Source of the DNA: RHKX01 sp046330285
Lineage (GTDB): Bacteria; Actinomycetota; Thermoleophilia; Solirubrobacterales; 70-9
Length of the DNA: 64,000 nt
Direction of reading: 5' to 3'
Assembly (NCBI GenBank): GCA_046330285.1
Contig: JAXLSX010000006.1
Coordinates: forward strand, 62,001 to 126,000
How positions within the stretch are numbered: the stretch's first letter is position 1; every line of letters starts with the position of its first letter. The notes below the pieces were generated by a model. The model was not told the origin of the DNA, did not search any database, and saw only the letters and a program-made list of their open reading frames with translations. The translations under genes and the position numbers were made by a program. This document shows, piece by piece, positions 7,564-16,255 of this stretch.

Positions 7564-8394
7564 ATGGCGGACGTCCTGACCGAGCCGCTGCGCGAGGGAA
7601 TCACCCAGCGCGCCCTGCTCGAGCTGCTGATCCTCGGCGTCGTCTGCGGGCCGCTCGGCGTCTGGGTCGTCCTCTACCGCCAGAGCTACGCGGCGGAGTC
7701 GATCGCCCACTCGATGCTTCCCGGCCTCGTGCTCGCCAGCCTCGCCGCGATCCCGCTCGGTTTCGGGGCGGCCGCCGGACTCGCCGTCGCCGCCGCCTGC
7801 GTCGCGGCGGCGTCGCGCCAGCATGCGGTCGAGCCGGACGTCGCCGTCGCCGTGACCGTCACCGGGCTGTTCGGGGCGGGAACGCTGCTCGCGCTCTCTC
7901 CCGAGGTCCCGGTGCGGCTCGGCGAGATCCTCTTCGGCGATCCGCTCGGAGTCTCCGACGGCGACCTCGTCGCGTCGGCCCTCCTCGCGGTCGTCGCGGT
8001 CGTCGTCCTCGCGCGGGGGCACCGCTCGCTGAGCCTCTCCGCGTTCGACCCCCAGAGCGCCGCCAGCCTCGGCGGCGGCAACGGCCGCGCGGCGGCGCTG
8101 CTCCTCGCGCTTCTCGCGCTGACCGTCCTGATCGCCGTGCAGGCGCTCGGAAACCTCCTCGTCGTCGCGATCGTCGTCGCCCCGGGCGCGGCGGCGCTGC
8201 GCCTGTCGCGATCGCTGCCGCGCGTCCTCGTTCTCGCCGCCGCCGGCGCTGCACTCGCCGGGGTGGCGGGGATCTACCTCAGTTACTGGGCCGATCTGGC
8301 CGCGGGCGCCTCGATCGCCCTCTGCGCGGTCTCGCTCTACCTCCTCTCGCTCGCGGTGCGGCGGCCGGGCCTCGCCGTCGCCACCCACCACTAA
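7564..8394 (+). CDS. Zinc ABC transporter permease (ABC-3 family), second of two
   Basis: 276 residues, multi-spanning membrane protein of the ABC-3 family: WVVLYRQSYAAESIAHSMLPG near residues 38–58, and a conserved LGNLLVVAIVVAPGAAALRL in the third quarter. Only 2 nt separate it from znuC, so it belongs to the same operon. Together with the first permease it gives the order permease–ATPase–permease, as in Mn/Zn systems with two different membrane subunits. Confidence 0.85.
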   Translation: MADVLTEPLREGITQRALLELLILGVVCGPLGVWVVLYRQSYAAESIAHSMLPGLVLASLAAIPLGFGAAAGLAVAAACVAAASRQHAVEPDVAVAVTVTGLFGAGTLLALSPEVPVRLGEILFGDPLGVSDGDLVASALLAVVAVVVLARGHRSLSLSAFDPQSAASLGGGNGRAAALLLALLALTVLIAVQALGNLLVVAIVVAPGAAALRLSRSLPRVLVLAAAGAALAGVAGIYLSYWADLAAGASIALCAVSLYLLSLAVRRPGLAVATHH

Positions 8395-8407
8395 CTTGGG
8401 AACCGAG

Positions 8408-9082
8408 ATGGAGCCCGGACTGATCCTGCAGCACGAGGAGGGCGGTCCGCCGGCGCTCTTCGCCGACTGGTGCGAGCGGCGCTCGATCCGCTTCGAGATC
8501 CGGCGGGTCTGGGAGGACGGACTGCCCGAGACCCCCGCCGGACTGCCGTGGATCTGCGCCCTCGGCTCCGACCACAGCCCTGCGGAGACGGGTGCGCCCC
8601 CGTGGGTCGCCGCCGAGGTCGAGTTCCTCCGCGCGGCGCTCGACGCCGACGTCCCGGTGCTCGGGCTCTGCTTCGGCGGCCAGGCCCTGGCGGCCGCCGG
8701 CGGCGCCCAGGTCGGGCCGGCCGACCCACCGGAGGTCGGCTGGATCGAGGTCGACACCGACGACCCGGCGGCCGTCCCCCCCGGCCCCTGGCTGCACTTC
8801 CACTACGACCAGCTCGCGGTCCCGCCCGGCGGCGAGGAGCTCGCCCGCTCGGCGGCGGGACCGGCCGCGTTCCGGATCGGCCGCAGCCTCGGCCTGCAGT
8901 TCCACCCGGAGGGCACCCCGGAGATCGCCGACGCCTGGACCCTGGTCGACGAGGAGCGCCTGCTGCCGCTCGGGATCAGCCCGTCCGCCGTGGCGATCCA
9001 GGGCCGCGAGCGGGCGGCCGCCGCGGCTGCCGCCGCCGACGTCCTCTTCGACGCCTGGTGGGCGCAACTCGCCGGCGATTGA
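8408..9082 (+). CDS. Class I glutamine amidotransferase-like protein
   Basis: 224 residues. The triad is visible: nucleophile Cys in GLCFGGQAL and His/Glu in LQFHPEGT. This matches the GATase1 fold of GMP-synthase-like stand-alone amidotransferases (hydrolysis of glutamine or gamma-glutamyl compounds). The start is taken at ATG 8408, 12 nt inside a possible TTG. It follows the zinc operon by 13 nt but has no obvious link to metal uptake. Substrate unknown. Confidence 0.82.
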   Translation: MEPGLILQHEEGGPPALFADWCERRSIRFEIRRVWEDGLPETPAGLPWICALGSDHSPAETGAPPWVAAEVEFLRAALDADVPVLGLCFGGQALAAAGGAQVGPADPPEVGWIEVDTDDPAAVPPGPWLHFHYDQLAVPPGGEELARSAAGPAAFRIGRSLGLQFHPEGTPEIADAWTLVDEERLLPLGISPSAVAIQGRERAAAAAAAADVLFDAWWAQLAGD

Positions 9083-9097
9083 CCGGCGAGGGCCCGA

Positions 9098-9181
<84 letters not shown>

Positions 9182-9257
9182 GGGACCGGGAAATCTAGCG
9201 CCTGCGTCGCCGTCGTACGGCACGGCCGCGACGCCGGACTGATTACCTGCTCGGGTG

Positions 9258-11090
9258 ATGACGGCCCGCAGGAGAGGGATCGCGCTGGCGGCGCTGCTGC
9301 TCGCCCTGTTCGCCGCCGCACCCGCGGGTGCGGCGGCGGCATCGTGGCAGCCGATCGACCCGGCGGCCGTGCGATCGCAGAAGCTCTTCGACGCCGGGGT
9401 GACCGATTGGAACGGCGACGGCGCCCTCGACCTCTTCACGACCAACCACAAGTTCCCGTCGAGCCTGCTCAGCGGCGACGGCGCCGGCGGCCTGACCGAG
9501 TCGGTCGCCGGCGCCGGCCTCAGCCCGACCCCGGCCTTTCCCGGATTCGAGGACCTCTTCCGCGCCCCGGACACCAGCGCCCCCGGCATCTACGTCTACG
9601 CGAGCACGCGCAGCGAGCCCGGCGAGCCGCTGCGGATCAGGACCACGGGGGCGAGCGCCTCCGGCACCCTGACGTTCGCTGCCCGGACACTGAGCGTCGA
9701 GCGCTCCGACGGGGCGACCGTCGCCACGGGTACCGCTCCCGACGGGCGGCCGACCCTGAGCTTCGAGGCCGGGCCGGGTGCCGCGATCGATGTCGTCGCC
9801 GACCATCTCGATCTCCCGATCGAGGTCGCCGTCGACCCACCCGCCGACCCGGGCTCGATCCGGATCGGCGCCGACGCGGTCGCGGCGACCGATCGCGAGT
9901 TCGAGCTGAACCTGCGGGATCGTCACGGCTTCGGATTCGCCGACTTCGACGGCGACGGGACCCGCGACCTCTTCGTCTCCTCCGGCGGCCTCGGGGGCGA
10001 GATCGCCGACCCGTGGTTCACCGGGCGCCAGCGGGACGAGCTCCTGCTCCGCGGGCCCGGCGGGTACGCCGATCGGACGGCCGGCTCGGGCCTCGTCAAG
10101 GGCAGCTGCCGAGGGCGGTCGGTGGTCGTCGCCGACTTCGACGGCGACGGCGATCTCGATGCCCTCCAGGGCTGCGAGGCGAGCGGCCCGCTGATCCATC
10201 TCGGCGACGGCTCCGGCGGCTTCACCACCACCCCCGGCCCACCGGCGCCCGCAACCACCTACCGCGCGATCGACCTCGTCGGCGACCGCAGGCCCGAGAT
10301 CGTCGCCGCCGGCGCCGGGACCGTCTCGGTCTGGCGCGGCGGCCCCGGCGCCTGGCGGCTCGCGCAGGAGCTCCGGCTCCCCGGCGAACCGCAGGTCGCC
10401 CACCTCGCTCAGGGCGACTACGACGACGACGGCGACCTCGACCTCTTCGCCGCCGCGCTCGAGGGCAACTGGCTGCTCCGCAACGCCGACGGGCGCCTGC
10501 GGCGCCGCGACCCGGGACTGATCGGGCTGCCGCCGGGCGGGTCGGCGACCGCCGCGTTCGCCGACTACGACAACGACGGCGACCTCGACCTCGACCTCGT
10601 CCCGCAGGGGTTGATGGACTTCAACGGCACCAAGTACCGGCGGACGGGCAAGCTCGCCTACCCCCCTCTCCCCGACGGGCGGATCCGCTCGGCGTCGGCC
10701 TCCTGGCCGGACCTCAACGGCGACGGGCGGCGCGACCCGTTGATAACCCGCGGTCGCGGCGAGTTCGCCGCATCCCAGATCGTCGACGCGAGGCTGAGCA
10801 CGCCGCCCGCCAACCTCCGCGGCTCGCACTGGCTCGAGGTCGACCTGACCGGGCCCGCGGGCAACCACGAGGCGATCGGCGCCTCGGTCCGGGCGATCAC
10901 GAAGCGGGGCCGCTCGACCCGCTGGGTCGGCGAGAGCGAGGACTCACGCGCCTCATCGGGCCACTATCGACTCTACTGGGGCCTCGGCCGCGTCGAGATG
11001 GTGAAGCGGCTCCTCGTGCTCTGGCCCGACGGCACGCGAACGGTCCGCCGCGACGTCCCCGCCGATCGCCTGCTGAGCATCGCTCGCTGA
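9258..11090 (+). CDS. Exported FG-GAP/VCBS repeat protein with ASPIC/UnbV C-terminus
   Basis: 610 residues with a signal peptide (RRRGIALAALLLALFAAAPAG, shortened here to its hydrophobic run after the arginines). Several beta-propeller repeats have calcium-type loops such as DWNGDGALD, DFDGDGTRD, DFDGDGDLD, DYDDDGDLD, DYDNDGDLD and DLNGDGRRD. The last ~90 residues (GASVRAITKRG … WGLGRVEMVKRLLVLWPDG) match the ASPIC/UnbV module usually found after such repeats. It probably forms a secreted or surface propeller. An ATG 3 nt after a GTG was taken as start. Function unknown; it stands alone. Confidence 0.85.
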   Translation: MTARRRGIALAALLLALFAAAPAGAAAASWQPIDPAAVRSQKLFDAGVTDWNGDGALDLFTTNHKFPSSLLSGDGAGGLTESVAGAGLSPTPAFPGFEDLFRAPDTSAPGIYVYASTRSEPGEPLRIRTTGASASGTLTFAARTLSVERSDGATVATGTAPDGRPTLSFEAGPGAAIDVVADHLDLPIEVAVDPPADPGSIRIGADAVAATDREFELNLRDRHGFGFADFDGDGTRDLFVSSGGLGGEIADPWFTGRQRDELLLRGPGGYADRTAGSGLVKGSCRGRSVVVADFDGDGDLDALQGCEASGPLIHLGDGSGGFTTTPGPPAPATTYRAIDLVGDRRPEIVAAGAGTVSVWRGGPGAWRLAQELRLPGEPQVAHLAQGDYDDDGDLDLFAAALEGNWLLRNADGRLRRRDPGLIGLPPGGSATAAFADYDNDGDLDLDLVPQGLMDFNGTKYRRTGKLAYPPLPDGRIRSASASWPDLNGDGRRDPLITRGRGEFAASQIVDARLSTPPANLRGSHWLEVDLTGPAGNHEAIGASVRAITKRGRSTRWVGESEDSRASSGHYRLYWGLGRVEMVKRLLVLWPDGTRTVRRDVPADRLLSIAR

Positions 11091-11103
11091 TCGTCGGGAG
11101 AAT

Positions 11104-11156
11104 AAGAAGGCGCTCGGTGCCTCGGGGGATCAGCACCGAGCGCCAGAAGTGGAACA
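11104..11156 (+). repeat. Structured leader, copy 1 (shared with 24591–24643)
   Basis: 53 nt, 43 of which match the copy at 24591–24643. It contains a perfect 12-nt inverted repeat, GGCGCTCGGTGC at 11109–11120 and GCACCGAGCGCC at 11133–11144, followed by AGAAGTGGAACA. It lies just upstream of a TetR-family gene, as does the other copy. It could be an operator, a promoter with a protein-binding palindrome, or an RNA leader hairpin; it might also terminate the upstream gene, although no T-tract follows. Confidence 0.7.
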
Positions 11157-11185
11157 ATACTGATCCGGTTCGACGGGAGCGACGT

Positions 11186-11755
11186 TTGACGCCTGACACT
11201 GAGAGAAAAGACGCCCGTCGCAATCGCGAGGCGGTGATCGAGGCGGCGCTGGCGATCCTTCCGGACGAGCCGAACGCGAGCATGGCGACGATCGCCGAGC
11301 GTTCGGGCCTGGGCCGGACGACGGTCTACCGCCACTTTCCCGCCCGCAACGACCTGCTGCTGGCCCTGTTCGCCCGCGTCATCGAGGAGGCTCGTGCCGT
11401 GACCTCGGCCGTGATCGAGGAGGGCCTGCCGACGCCGGACACACTGCGGGCACTTGGTCCGGCGATCATCACGATCCCCGACCGCTTCCGCTTCCTCCAC
11501 GGCGTCCGCGACCTCGGCGAGGAGATGATCGCCGCCTCCCGCGTCGACCCGAACCAGCCGGTCCGTCACTTCATCGAGGCGGCCCAGCACCGCGGCGAGA
11601 TCCACACCGACCTGCCGGCGCAGTTCATCGTCTCCGCGATCAACGGCCTCGCGATCGCGACGGCGACCGACATGAACGAGGGCCGGCTCTCGGTCGAGGA
11701 GGCCGGTCGCGTCCTCGGCGAGACGATGGTCCGGGCGTTCGCGACCGGTAGCTAG
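11186..11755 (+). CDS. TetR-family transcriptional regulator
   Basis: 189 residues. The N-terminal helix-turn-helix is clear (ATIAERSGLGRTTVYRHFPAR, quoted here to the end of the recognition helix), followed by an all-alpha ligand-binding domain. TTG 11186 is preceded by GGGAG with 7-nt spacing, which supports it over internal starts. Its DNA-binding half closely resembles the regulator at 24681, and both genes share the same leader repeat, so they are probably paralogs. Its stop codon shares a CTAG tetramer with the convergent oppF-like gene. Ligand unknown. Confidence 0.85.
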   Translation: MTPDTERKDARRNREAVIEAALAILPDEPNASMATIAERSGLGRTTVYRHFPARNDLLLALFARVIEEARAVTSAVIEEGLPTPDTLRALGPAIITIPDRFRFLHGVRDLGEEMIAASRVDPNQPVRHFIEAAQHRGEIHTDLPAQFIVSAINGLAIATATDMNEGRLSVEEAGRVLGETMVRAFATGS

Positions 11756-13149
11756 ACGCTCTCGGGCGGGGGCTCCGCGCCGGGGTCCGCCGCCTCCGGC
11801 TCCCCCTCGCCGCGCCGCAGCCGCTCGGCGAGCTCGACCGCGCCCGGGTCGTGCAGGTGGCAGTTGACGACCGACCGGCCGACCTCGAGGTCGCGAGGCT
11901 CGCGGGGCGTGTGGAAGCGGACGCGGACGCCGCCGGGCTCGACCGAGGTGTCGGCGACGCCGCTCCAGAACGGGTCGTCGGGGGCGTCTGCTCGCATCGC
12001 CTCGAGCACCTCCGCGGCCTGCTCGCCACTGCCGCCGTCAGCGGCCGGCAACAGCGCCTCGGCGGCGGCCTCGTCGAGCAGGTCGAGGTCGCCGACCTTG
12101 GCCCGCTCGCGGTCGTAATCGTCCTGTCCGATCCTCGTCCAGCGCTCCTCGAGCAGCGTCCGCAGGTCGCGGGACTCCCAGCCGCAAACCTCGAATGCCT
12201 TCGGGCAGCGGGGATGGAACGGGCAGCCGAGCGGCGGCACGACGGCGTCGGGGACCTCGCCGCGCGGCAGATCGCGCGGGACTGCGCGGCGCGGGTCGGG
12301 CTCGGGGATCGCCTTCAGCAGGGCGGCGGTGTAGGGATGCTCGGGCCGCGCGTAGATCTCCGAGGCCGGTCCGATCTCGACGATCCTGCCCAGGTACATG
12401 ATCGCGATCCGGTCGCAGAAGAACTTCGCCGTGGCGAGGTCGTGGGTGATGTAGATGTAGGTCAGGCCGAGCTCGTCCTTGAGCTCGAGCATCAGCTCGA
12501 GGATCTTCGCCCGGACGCTCATGTCGAGCATCGACACCGGCTCGTCGGCGACGAGGACGTCGGGGCCGAGGATGATCGCCCGGGCGATCACCGCCCGCTG
12601 CTTCTGCCCGCCGGACAGGTCGGATGGGTACTTGTCGAGGAACTCCTCGGCCGGCGCCAGCCCGACCCGCTCGAGCGCCTCGATCGCGCGCGCCCGCAGC
12701 TCCTCGCGCCCGGAGACGAGCTTGTGGAAGCGCAGCGGGTCGGCGACGAGCGCGCCGATCGTCATCGCCGGGTTGAGCGAGGCATGCGGATCCTGGAAGA
12801 CGATCTGCATCCGCCGGCGCAGCGGTCGCATCTCCGACTCCTTGCGGCCCGTCAGCTCTTCCCCCTCGAGCCGGATCGAGCCGCTGCTCGCCTCGACGAG
12901 GCCGAGCAGCGTCCGCCCGAGCGTCGTCTTGCCGGAGCCGGACTCGCCGACGAGGCCGAGGACCTCGCCGCGGCGGAGGTCGAGCGTGACGCCGTCGACG
13001 GCGTGGACCGAGCCGCTCTCGCGGCCCTTGAGCCGGTCGAAGAACGAGCCCCGCACCGAGTAGCGCGTGTGGAGGTCGCGGACCTCGAGCACGTTGTCGT
13101 CCGCGGAAGCCGCAGCCGTGGTGTCGGTCGTCTCGGTCTCGGGCGCCAT
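11752..13149 (-). CDS. oppF: Peptide ABC transporter ATP-binding protein (OppF/DppF type) with C-terminal insertion
   Basis: 465 residues: Walker A GESGSGKT, signature LSGGQKQR, Walker B VLVADEPVSMLD, H-loop YITHDLA. The oligopeptide-family C-terminal domain starts at GCPFHPRCPKAFEVC. In ordinary family members a fourth Cys follows soon after; here 107 residues, acidic and Ala-rich, separate the third Cys from VNCHLHDPG. In the partner OppD the same spacing is 17. A Glu/Pro-rich tail ends the protein. The start is ATG 13149, 2 nt after the OppD stop; the long upstream open frame is a shadow of oppD. Confidence 0.9.
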   Translation of the reverse strand: MAPETETTDTTAAASADDNVLEVRDLHTRYSVRGSFFDRLKGRESGSVHAVDGVTLDLRRGEVLGLVGESGSGKTTLGRTLLGLVEASSGSIRLEGEELTGRKESEMRPLRRRMQIVFQDPHASLNPAMTIGALVADPLRFHKLVSGREELRARAIEALERVGLAPAEEFLDKYPSDLSGGQKQRAVIARAIILGPDVLVADEPVSMLDMSVRAKILELMLELKDELGLTYIYITHDLATAKFFCDRIAIMYLGRIVEIGPASEIYARPEHPYTAALLKAIPEPDPRRAVPRDLPRGEVPDAVVPPLGCPFHPRCPKAFEVCGWESRDLRTLLEERWTRIGQDDYDRERAKVGDLDLLDEAAAEALLPAADGGSGEQAAEVLEAMRADAPDDPFWSGVADTSVEPGGVRVRFHTPREPRDLEVGRSVVNCHLHDPGAVELAERLRRGEGEPEAADPGAEPPPESV

Positions 13150-13151
13150 GC

Positions 13152-14201
13152 TCAGGCCTCCTCCGCCTCGAGGAACTGCTGCCGCTCGACCGCCTCGCGC
13201 CCGCCCTCGGGGATCTGCTCCTCCGGCCCGTGCAGCCAGCAGGAGACGCGCTGCCCGGCGGCGGCTCGCACCTCGACCGGGTGGATCTCCGAACAGACCC
13301 GCATCGCGTTCGGGCAGCGCGGGTGGAACCGGCAGGCGGGCGGCGGGTCGATCAGGCTCGGCGGCGCCCCCGGGATGTAGTTCAGCCCGGTGGTCTCGAG
13401 CGAGATCGTGGAGCGCAGGAGCTCCCGCGTGTAGGGGTGGGCGGGCTCGGAGAAGACCTCGCGGGCGTCGCCCTCCTCGACGATCTCCCCGGCGTACATG
13501 ACCGCGACGCGGTCGCATGCCTCGGCCACGATCCCGAGGTTGTGGGTGACGAGCAGGATGGCCGTGTCGAAGTTGCGACGGAGGTCGGCGAGGATCCCGA
13601 GGATCTGGGCCTCGACGATCACGTCGAGGGCGGTGGTCGGCTCGTCGGCGATCAGCACCTTCGGCTCGAGCACGAGGGCGAGGGCGATCATGATCCGCTG
13701 CCGCATGCCGCCCGAGAACTCGTGCGGGTACTGGCCGAACCGGGTCCGCGGGATTCCCATCCCGGCGAGCGCCTCGAGCGAGCGCCGGCGCACCTCCTCC
13801 TTGTCGAGGTCGGGGCGGTGGGTGTTGAGCGCCTCGCGGAAGTGGGCCTCGATCGTCTGCAGCGGGTCGAGGCGGGTCATCGGCTCCTGGAAGATCAGCC
13901 CGAGCTCGGGCCCGCGAAGGTCGCGCATGTCCTTCTGCGGCACGCCGACGAGCTCGCGCCCCTCGAAGCGGACCGAGCCGGCGACCGCCGCTGCGTCGGG
14001 CAGGAGCCCGAGCACTCCGCGCCCGAGGGTCGACTTGCCGCAGCCGGACTCGCCGACGAGGCCGAGGGTCTCCCCCTTGCCGATCTCGAAGCTGACGCCG
14101 TCAACGGCGCGCACGGGGTCTCCCCCGGTCCCGTACCAGACGTGGAGATCGCGGACGTCGAGGATCGGCTGTTGCGTGGCGGATTCCATCCCGGTGCTCA
14201 T
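13152..14201 (-). CDS. oppD: Peptide ABC transporter ATP-binding protein (OppD/DppD type)
   Basis: 349 residues: Walker A GESGCGKS near 43–50, Q-loop LIFQEPMTRLDP, signature FSGGMRQR, Walker B VLIADEPTTALD, H-loop VTHNLG. The C-terminal oligopeptide/dipeptide domain has CRFHPRCPNAMRVC and a fourth Cys 17 residues later (VSCWLHG). That four-Cys set is the one reported to hold an iron–sulfur cluster in DppD-type proteins. It is the first ATPase of the operon, and its ATG overlaps the oppC stop. Confidence 0.92.
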   Translation of the reverse strand: MSTGMESATQQPILDVRDLHVWYGTGGDPVRAVDGVSFEIGKGETLGLVGESGCGKSTLGRGVLGLLPDAAAVAGSVRFEGRELVGVPQKDMRDLRGPELGLIFQEPMTRLDPLQTIEAHFREALNTHRPDLDKEEVRRRSLEALAGMGIPRTRFGQYPHEFSGGMRQRIMIALALVLEPKVLIADEPTTALDVIVEAQILGILADLRRNFDTAILLVTHNLGIVAEACDRVAVMYAGEIVEEGDAREVFSEPAHPYTRELLRSTISLETTGLNYIPGAPPSLIDPPPACRFHPRCPNAMRVCSEIHPVEVRAAAGQRVSCWLHGPEEQIPEGGREAVERQQFLEAEEA

Positions 14202-15193
14202 TCTCGCCTCGGAGTGTCGGTGCCGGACCGCGGTTCGAGGCCGAGCACGGCCTCCTCGCCCTCGCCGCCGACGCTGCCGGGCATCTCGGGCTTGGCCGTG
14301 CTGCGCGCGCGGATCAGCGGGTTGATGACGTCGTTCAGCCCCTCACCGAGCAGCGTGAAGCCCGTCACGAGGGCGACGATCGCGACCCCCGGGAACAGGC
14401 CCGTCCACCAGATGCCGGCGCCGGCATCGTCGATCGCGCGCTGCAGGTCGTAGCCCCACTCGGCGGCGTCCGTGGGCTGGATCCCGTAGCCGAGGAACCC
14501 GAGGGCGGCGAGGGTCAGGATCGCGTCGGCGGCGTTCAGGGTCGCGAGCGCCGGGACGCTCTGGATCACGTTCTGGAGGACGTAGCGGCCGACGATCGTC
14601 CGGCGTGGCGCGCCGAGCGCACGGGCGGCGTCGACGTAGGGCTCCTCGCGGACGCTGATCACGTGGTTTCTGACGACCCGGAAGTACTGCGGGACGTAGA
14701 CCGCCGTGATCGCGACCGCCGCCGTCACGACCCCCTGCCCGAGCTTGTCGGAGAGCAGGAACGCGATCACGATCGCGAGCAGGATGTAGGGGAAGGCGAA
14801 GAGTGCGTCCATGATCAGGACGAGCACGCGGTCGGCTCGTCCGCCGACGTAGCCGGAGAAGAGCCCGAGCGGGACGCCGATCGCGAGCGAGAAGACGACC
14901 GCGAGGACGACGACCTCGATCGCGGTGCGCGCCCCCCAGATGACCCGCGAGAGGACGTCGTAGCTGCCGACGGTCGTGCCGAACAGGTGGGTGCCGTCGG
15001 GCGAGCCCTGCTTCGGGAACCGGCCGGCGGAATCGGCGACCTGGTCGAATCCGTAGGGGGCGAGCAGCGGCGCGAAGACCGCGAGCACGACGAAGAAGGC
15101 GACGATGGCGACGCCCGACCAGAACATCCACCGCGAGACACCGGTCGTCTCGCGGAGCGGCTCGAGCCAGCGGGATATGCGGCGCTGCTTCAC
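14198..15193 (-). CDS. oppC: Peptide ABC transporter permease (OppC/DppC type)
   Basis: 331 residues. One N-terminal transmembrane helix (~24–46), then the five-helix BPD_transp_1 core. The EAA loop is visible as YVDAARALGAPRRTIVGRYV, the contact point with the ATPases. An LFGTTVGSYDVLSRVIWG segment is typical of DppC. It overlaps oppB upstream and oppD downstream by 4 nt each. The C-terminal ~35 residues after the last helix are hydrophilic. Confidence 0.92.
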   Translation of the reverse strand: MKQRRISRWLEPLRETTGVSRWMFWSGVAIVAFFVVLAVFAPLLAPYGFDQVADSAGRFPKQGSPDGTHLFGTTVGSYDVLSRVIWGARTAIEVVVLAVVFSLAIGVPLGLFSGYVGGRADRVLVLIMDALFAFPYILLAIVIAFLLSDKLGQGVVTAAVAITAVYVPQYFRVVRNHVISVREEPYVDAARALGAPRRTIVGRYVLQNVIQSVPALATLNAADAILTLAALGFLGYGIQPTDAAEWGYDLQRAIDDAGAGIWWTGLFPGVAIVALVTGFTLLGEGLNDVINPLIRARSTAKPEMPGSVGGEGEEAVLGLEPRSGTDTPRRE

Positions 15194-16221
15194 CGGTACC
15201 TCACCCGCGGGTCGATGAACGCGTTGACGAGGTCGATCAGCAACGAGACGATCACGACGGCGACCGCGAAGACCGTGACGATTCCCTGCACGGCGATGTA
15301 GTCGCGCTGGTTCAGGTAGCGGACGAGCTCGGAGCCGATGCCGGGCCAGTTGAACGTCTCCTCGGTGAGCACAGCGCCGCCGAGGAGGATCGCGAACTGC
15401 AGGCCGGCGACGGTGACGACCGGCACCATCGCGTTACGGAAGGCGTGGTTGACGACGACGCGGCGCTCGCTGACGCCGCGGGCACGCGCGGCCTCGACGT
15501 AGTCGCCGCGCATCGTCTGCAGCAGGTTGACGCGGATCAGGCGGATCAGGACGCCGCTGATCGTCAACCCGAGGACGAAGGCCGGTAGGAACAGATGCTG
15601 GAGCACGTCCCAGAACGCGTTCCAGTCGCCCTGGATCAGCGTGTCGATCACGTAGAAGTTGGTGATCTTGTCGAGGTCGTACTCGACGATCGGGCTCGCC
15701 CTCCCCGACGTCGGCCACCCGAACTGCGACGCGAGCAGCTGGAAGAGGAACCCGAGGAAGAAGACCGGGAAGGCGTAGATGATGATCCCGTAGAGGCGGC
15801 CGCCGACGTCCCACGGTCCGTCGCGATATCGGCCCGCCATCAGCCCGAGCGGGACGCCGACGAGCAGCGTGATCATGAACGCCGCCATCGTCAGCTCGAG
15901 GGTCGCGCTGCCGTTCTCGGCGAGGATCGAGGTGACCGAGCGGTTGTCGGTCACCGACTCGCCGAGGTCCAGGGTCACTACCTGTCCGAGGTACTCCCCG
16001 TACTGGCTGATGATCGGCTTGTCGTAGCCCGCCTCCTCCTTGCGCTTCTCGAGCTCCTTGGCGGGCAGGCGGGCGCCGAGGGCGGCGGTGATCGGGTCGC
16101 CCGGCGCCACCCGCATCAGCAGGAAGACGACGGTCAGGAGGATGAGAACGGTCGGCAGCGCCAGCGCCAGCCGGGTCAGCACATAGGTGCGCAGACCGCT
16201 CGAACCGCTCGACTCCTTCAA
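15190..16221 (-). CDS. oppB: Peptide ABC transporter permease (OppB/DppB type)
   Basis: 343 residues: the first helix (YVLTRLALALPTVLILLTVV) is followed by the family signature RVAPGDP. A ~100-residue external region follows, then the membrane core with EAA loop YVEAARARGVSERRVVVNHA and end motif LIDLVNAFIDPRVRYR. It is the first of four overlapping transporter genes (BCDF) and starts 34 nt after the stop of the substrate-binding protein gene. Confidence 0.92.
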   Translation of the reverse strand: MKESSGSSGLRTYVLTRLALALPTVLILLTVVFLLMRVAPGDPITAALGARLPAKELEKRKEEAGYDKPIISQYGEYLGQVVTLDLGESVTDNRSVTSILAENGSATLELTMAAFMITLLVGVPLGLMAGRYRDGPWDVGGRLYGIIIYAFPVFFLGFLFQLLASQFGWPTSGRASPIVEYDLDKITNFYVIDTLIQGDWNAFWDVLQHLFLPAFVLGLTISGVLIRLIRVNLLQTMRGDYVEAARARGVSERRVVVNHAFRNAMVPVVTVAGLQFAILLGGAVLTEETFNWPGIGSELVRYLNQRDYIAVQGIVTVFAVAVVIVSLLIDLVNAFIDPRVRYR

Positions 16222-16255
16222 CTCGCTCTCCGCGCCCCCGCCGGGCCCGGGTCGG

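Noticed and set aside
11109..11144. Hairpin read only as terminator of the FG-GAP gene
   Set aside because: The same element occurs at 24591 where no plus-strand gene ends, so a terminator-only role does not explain it.
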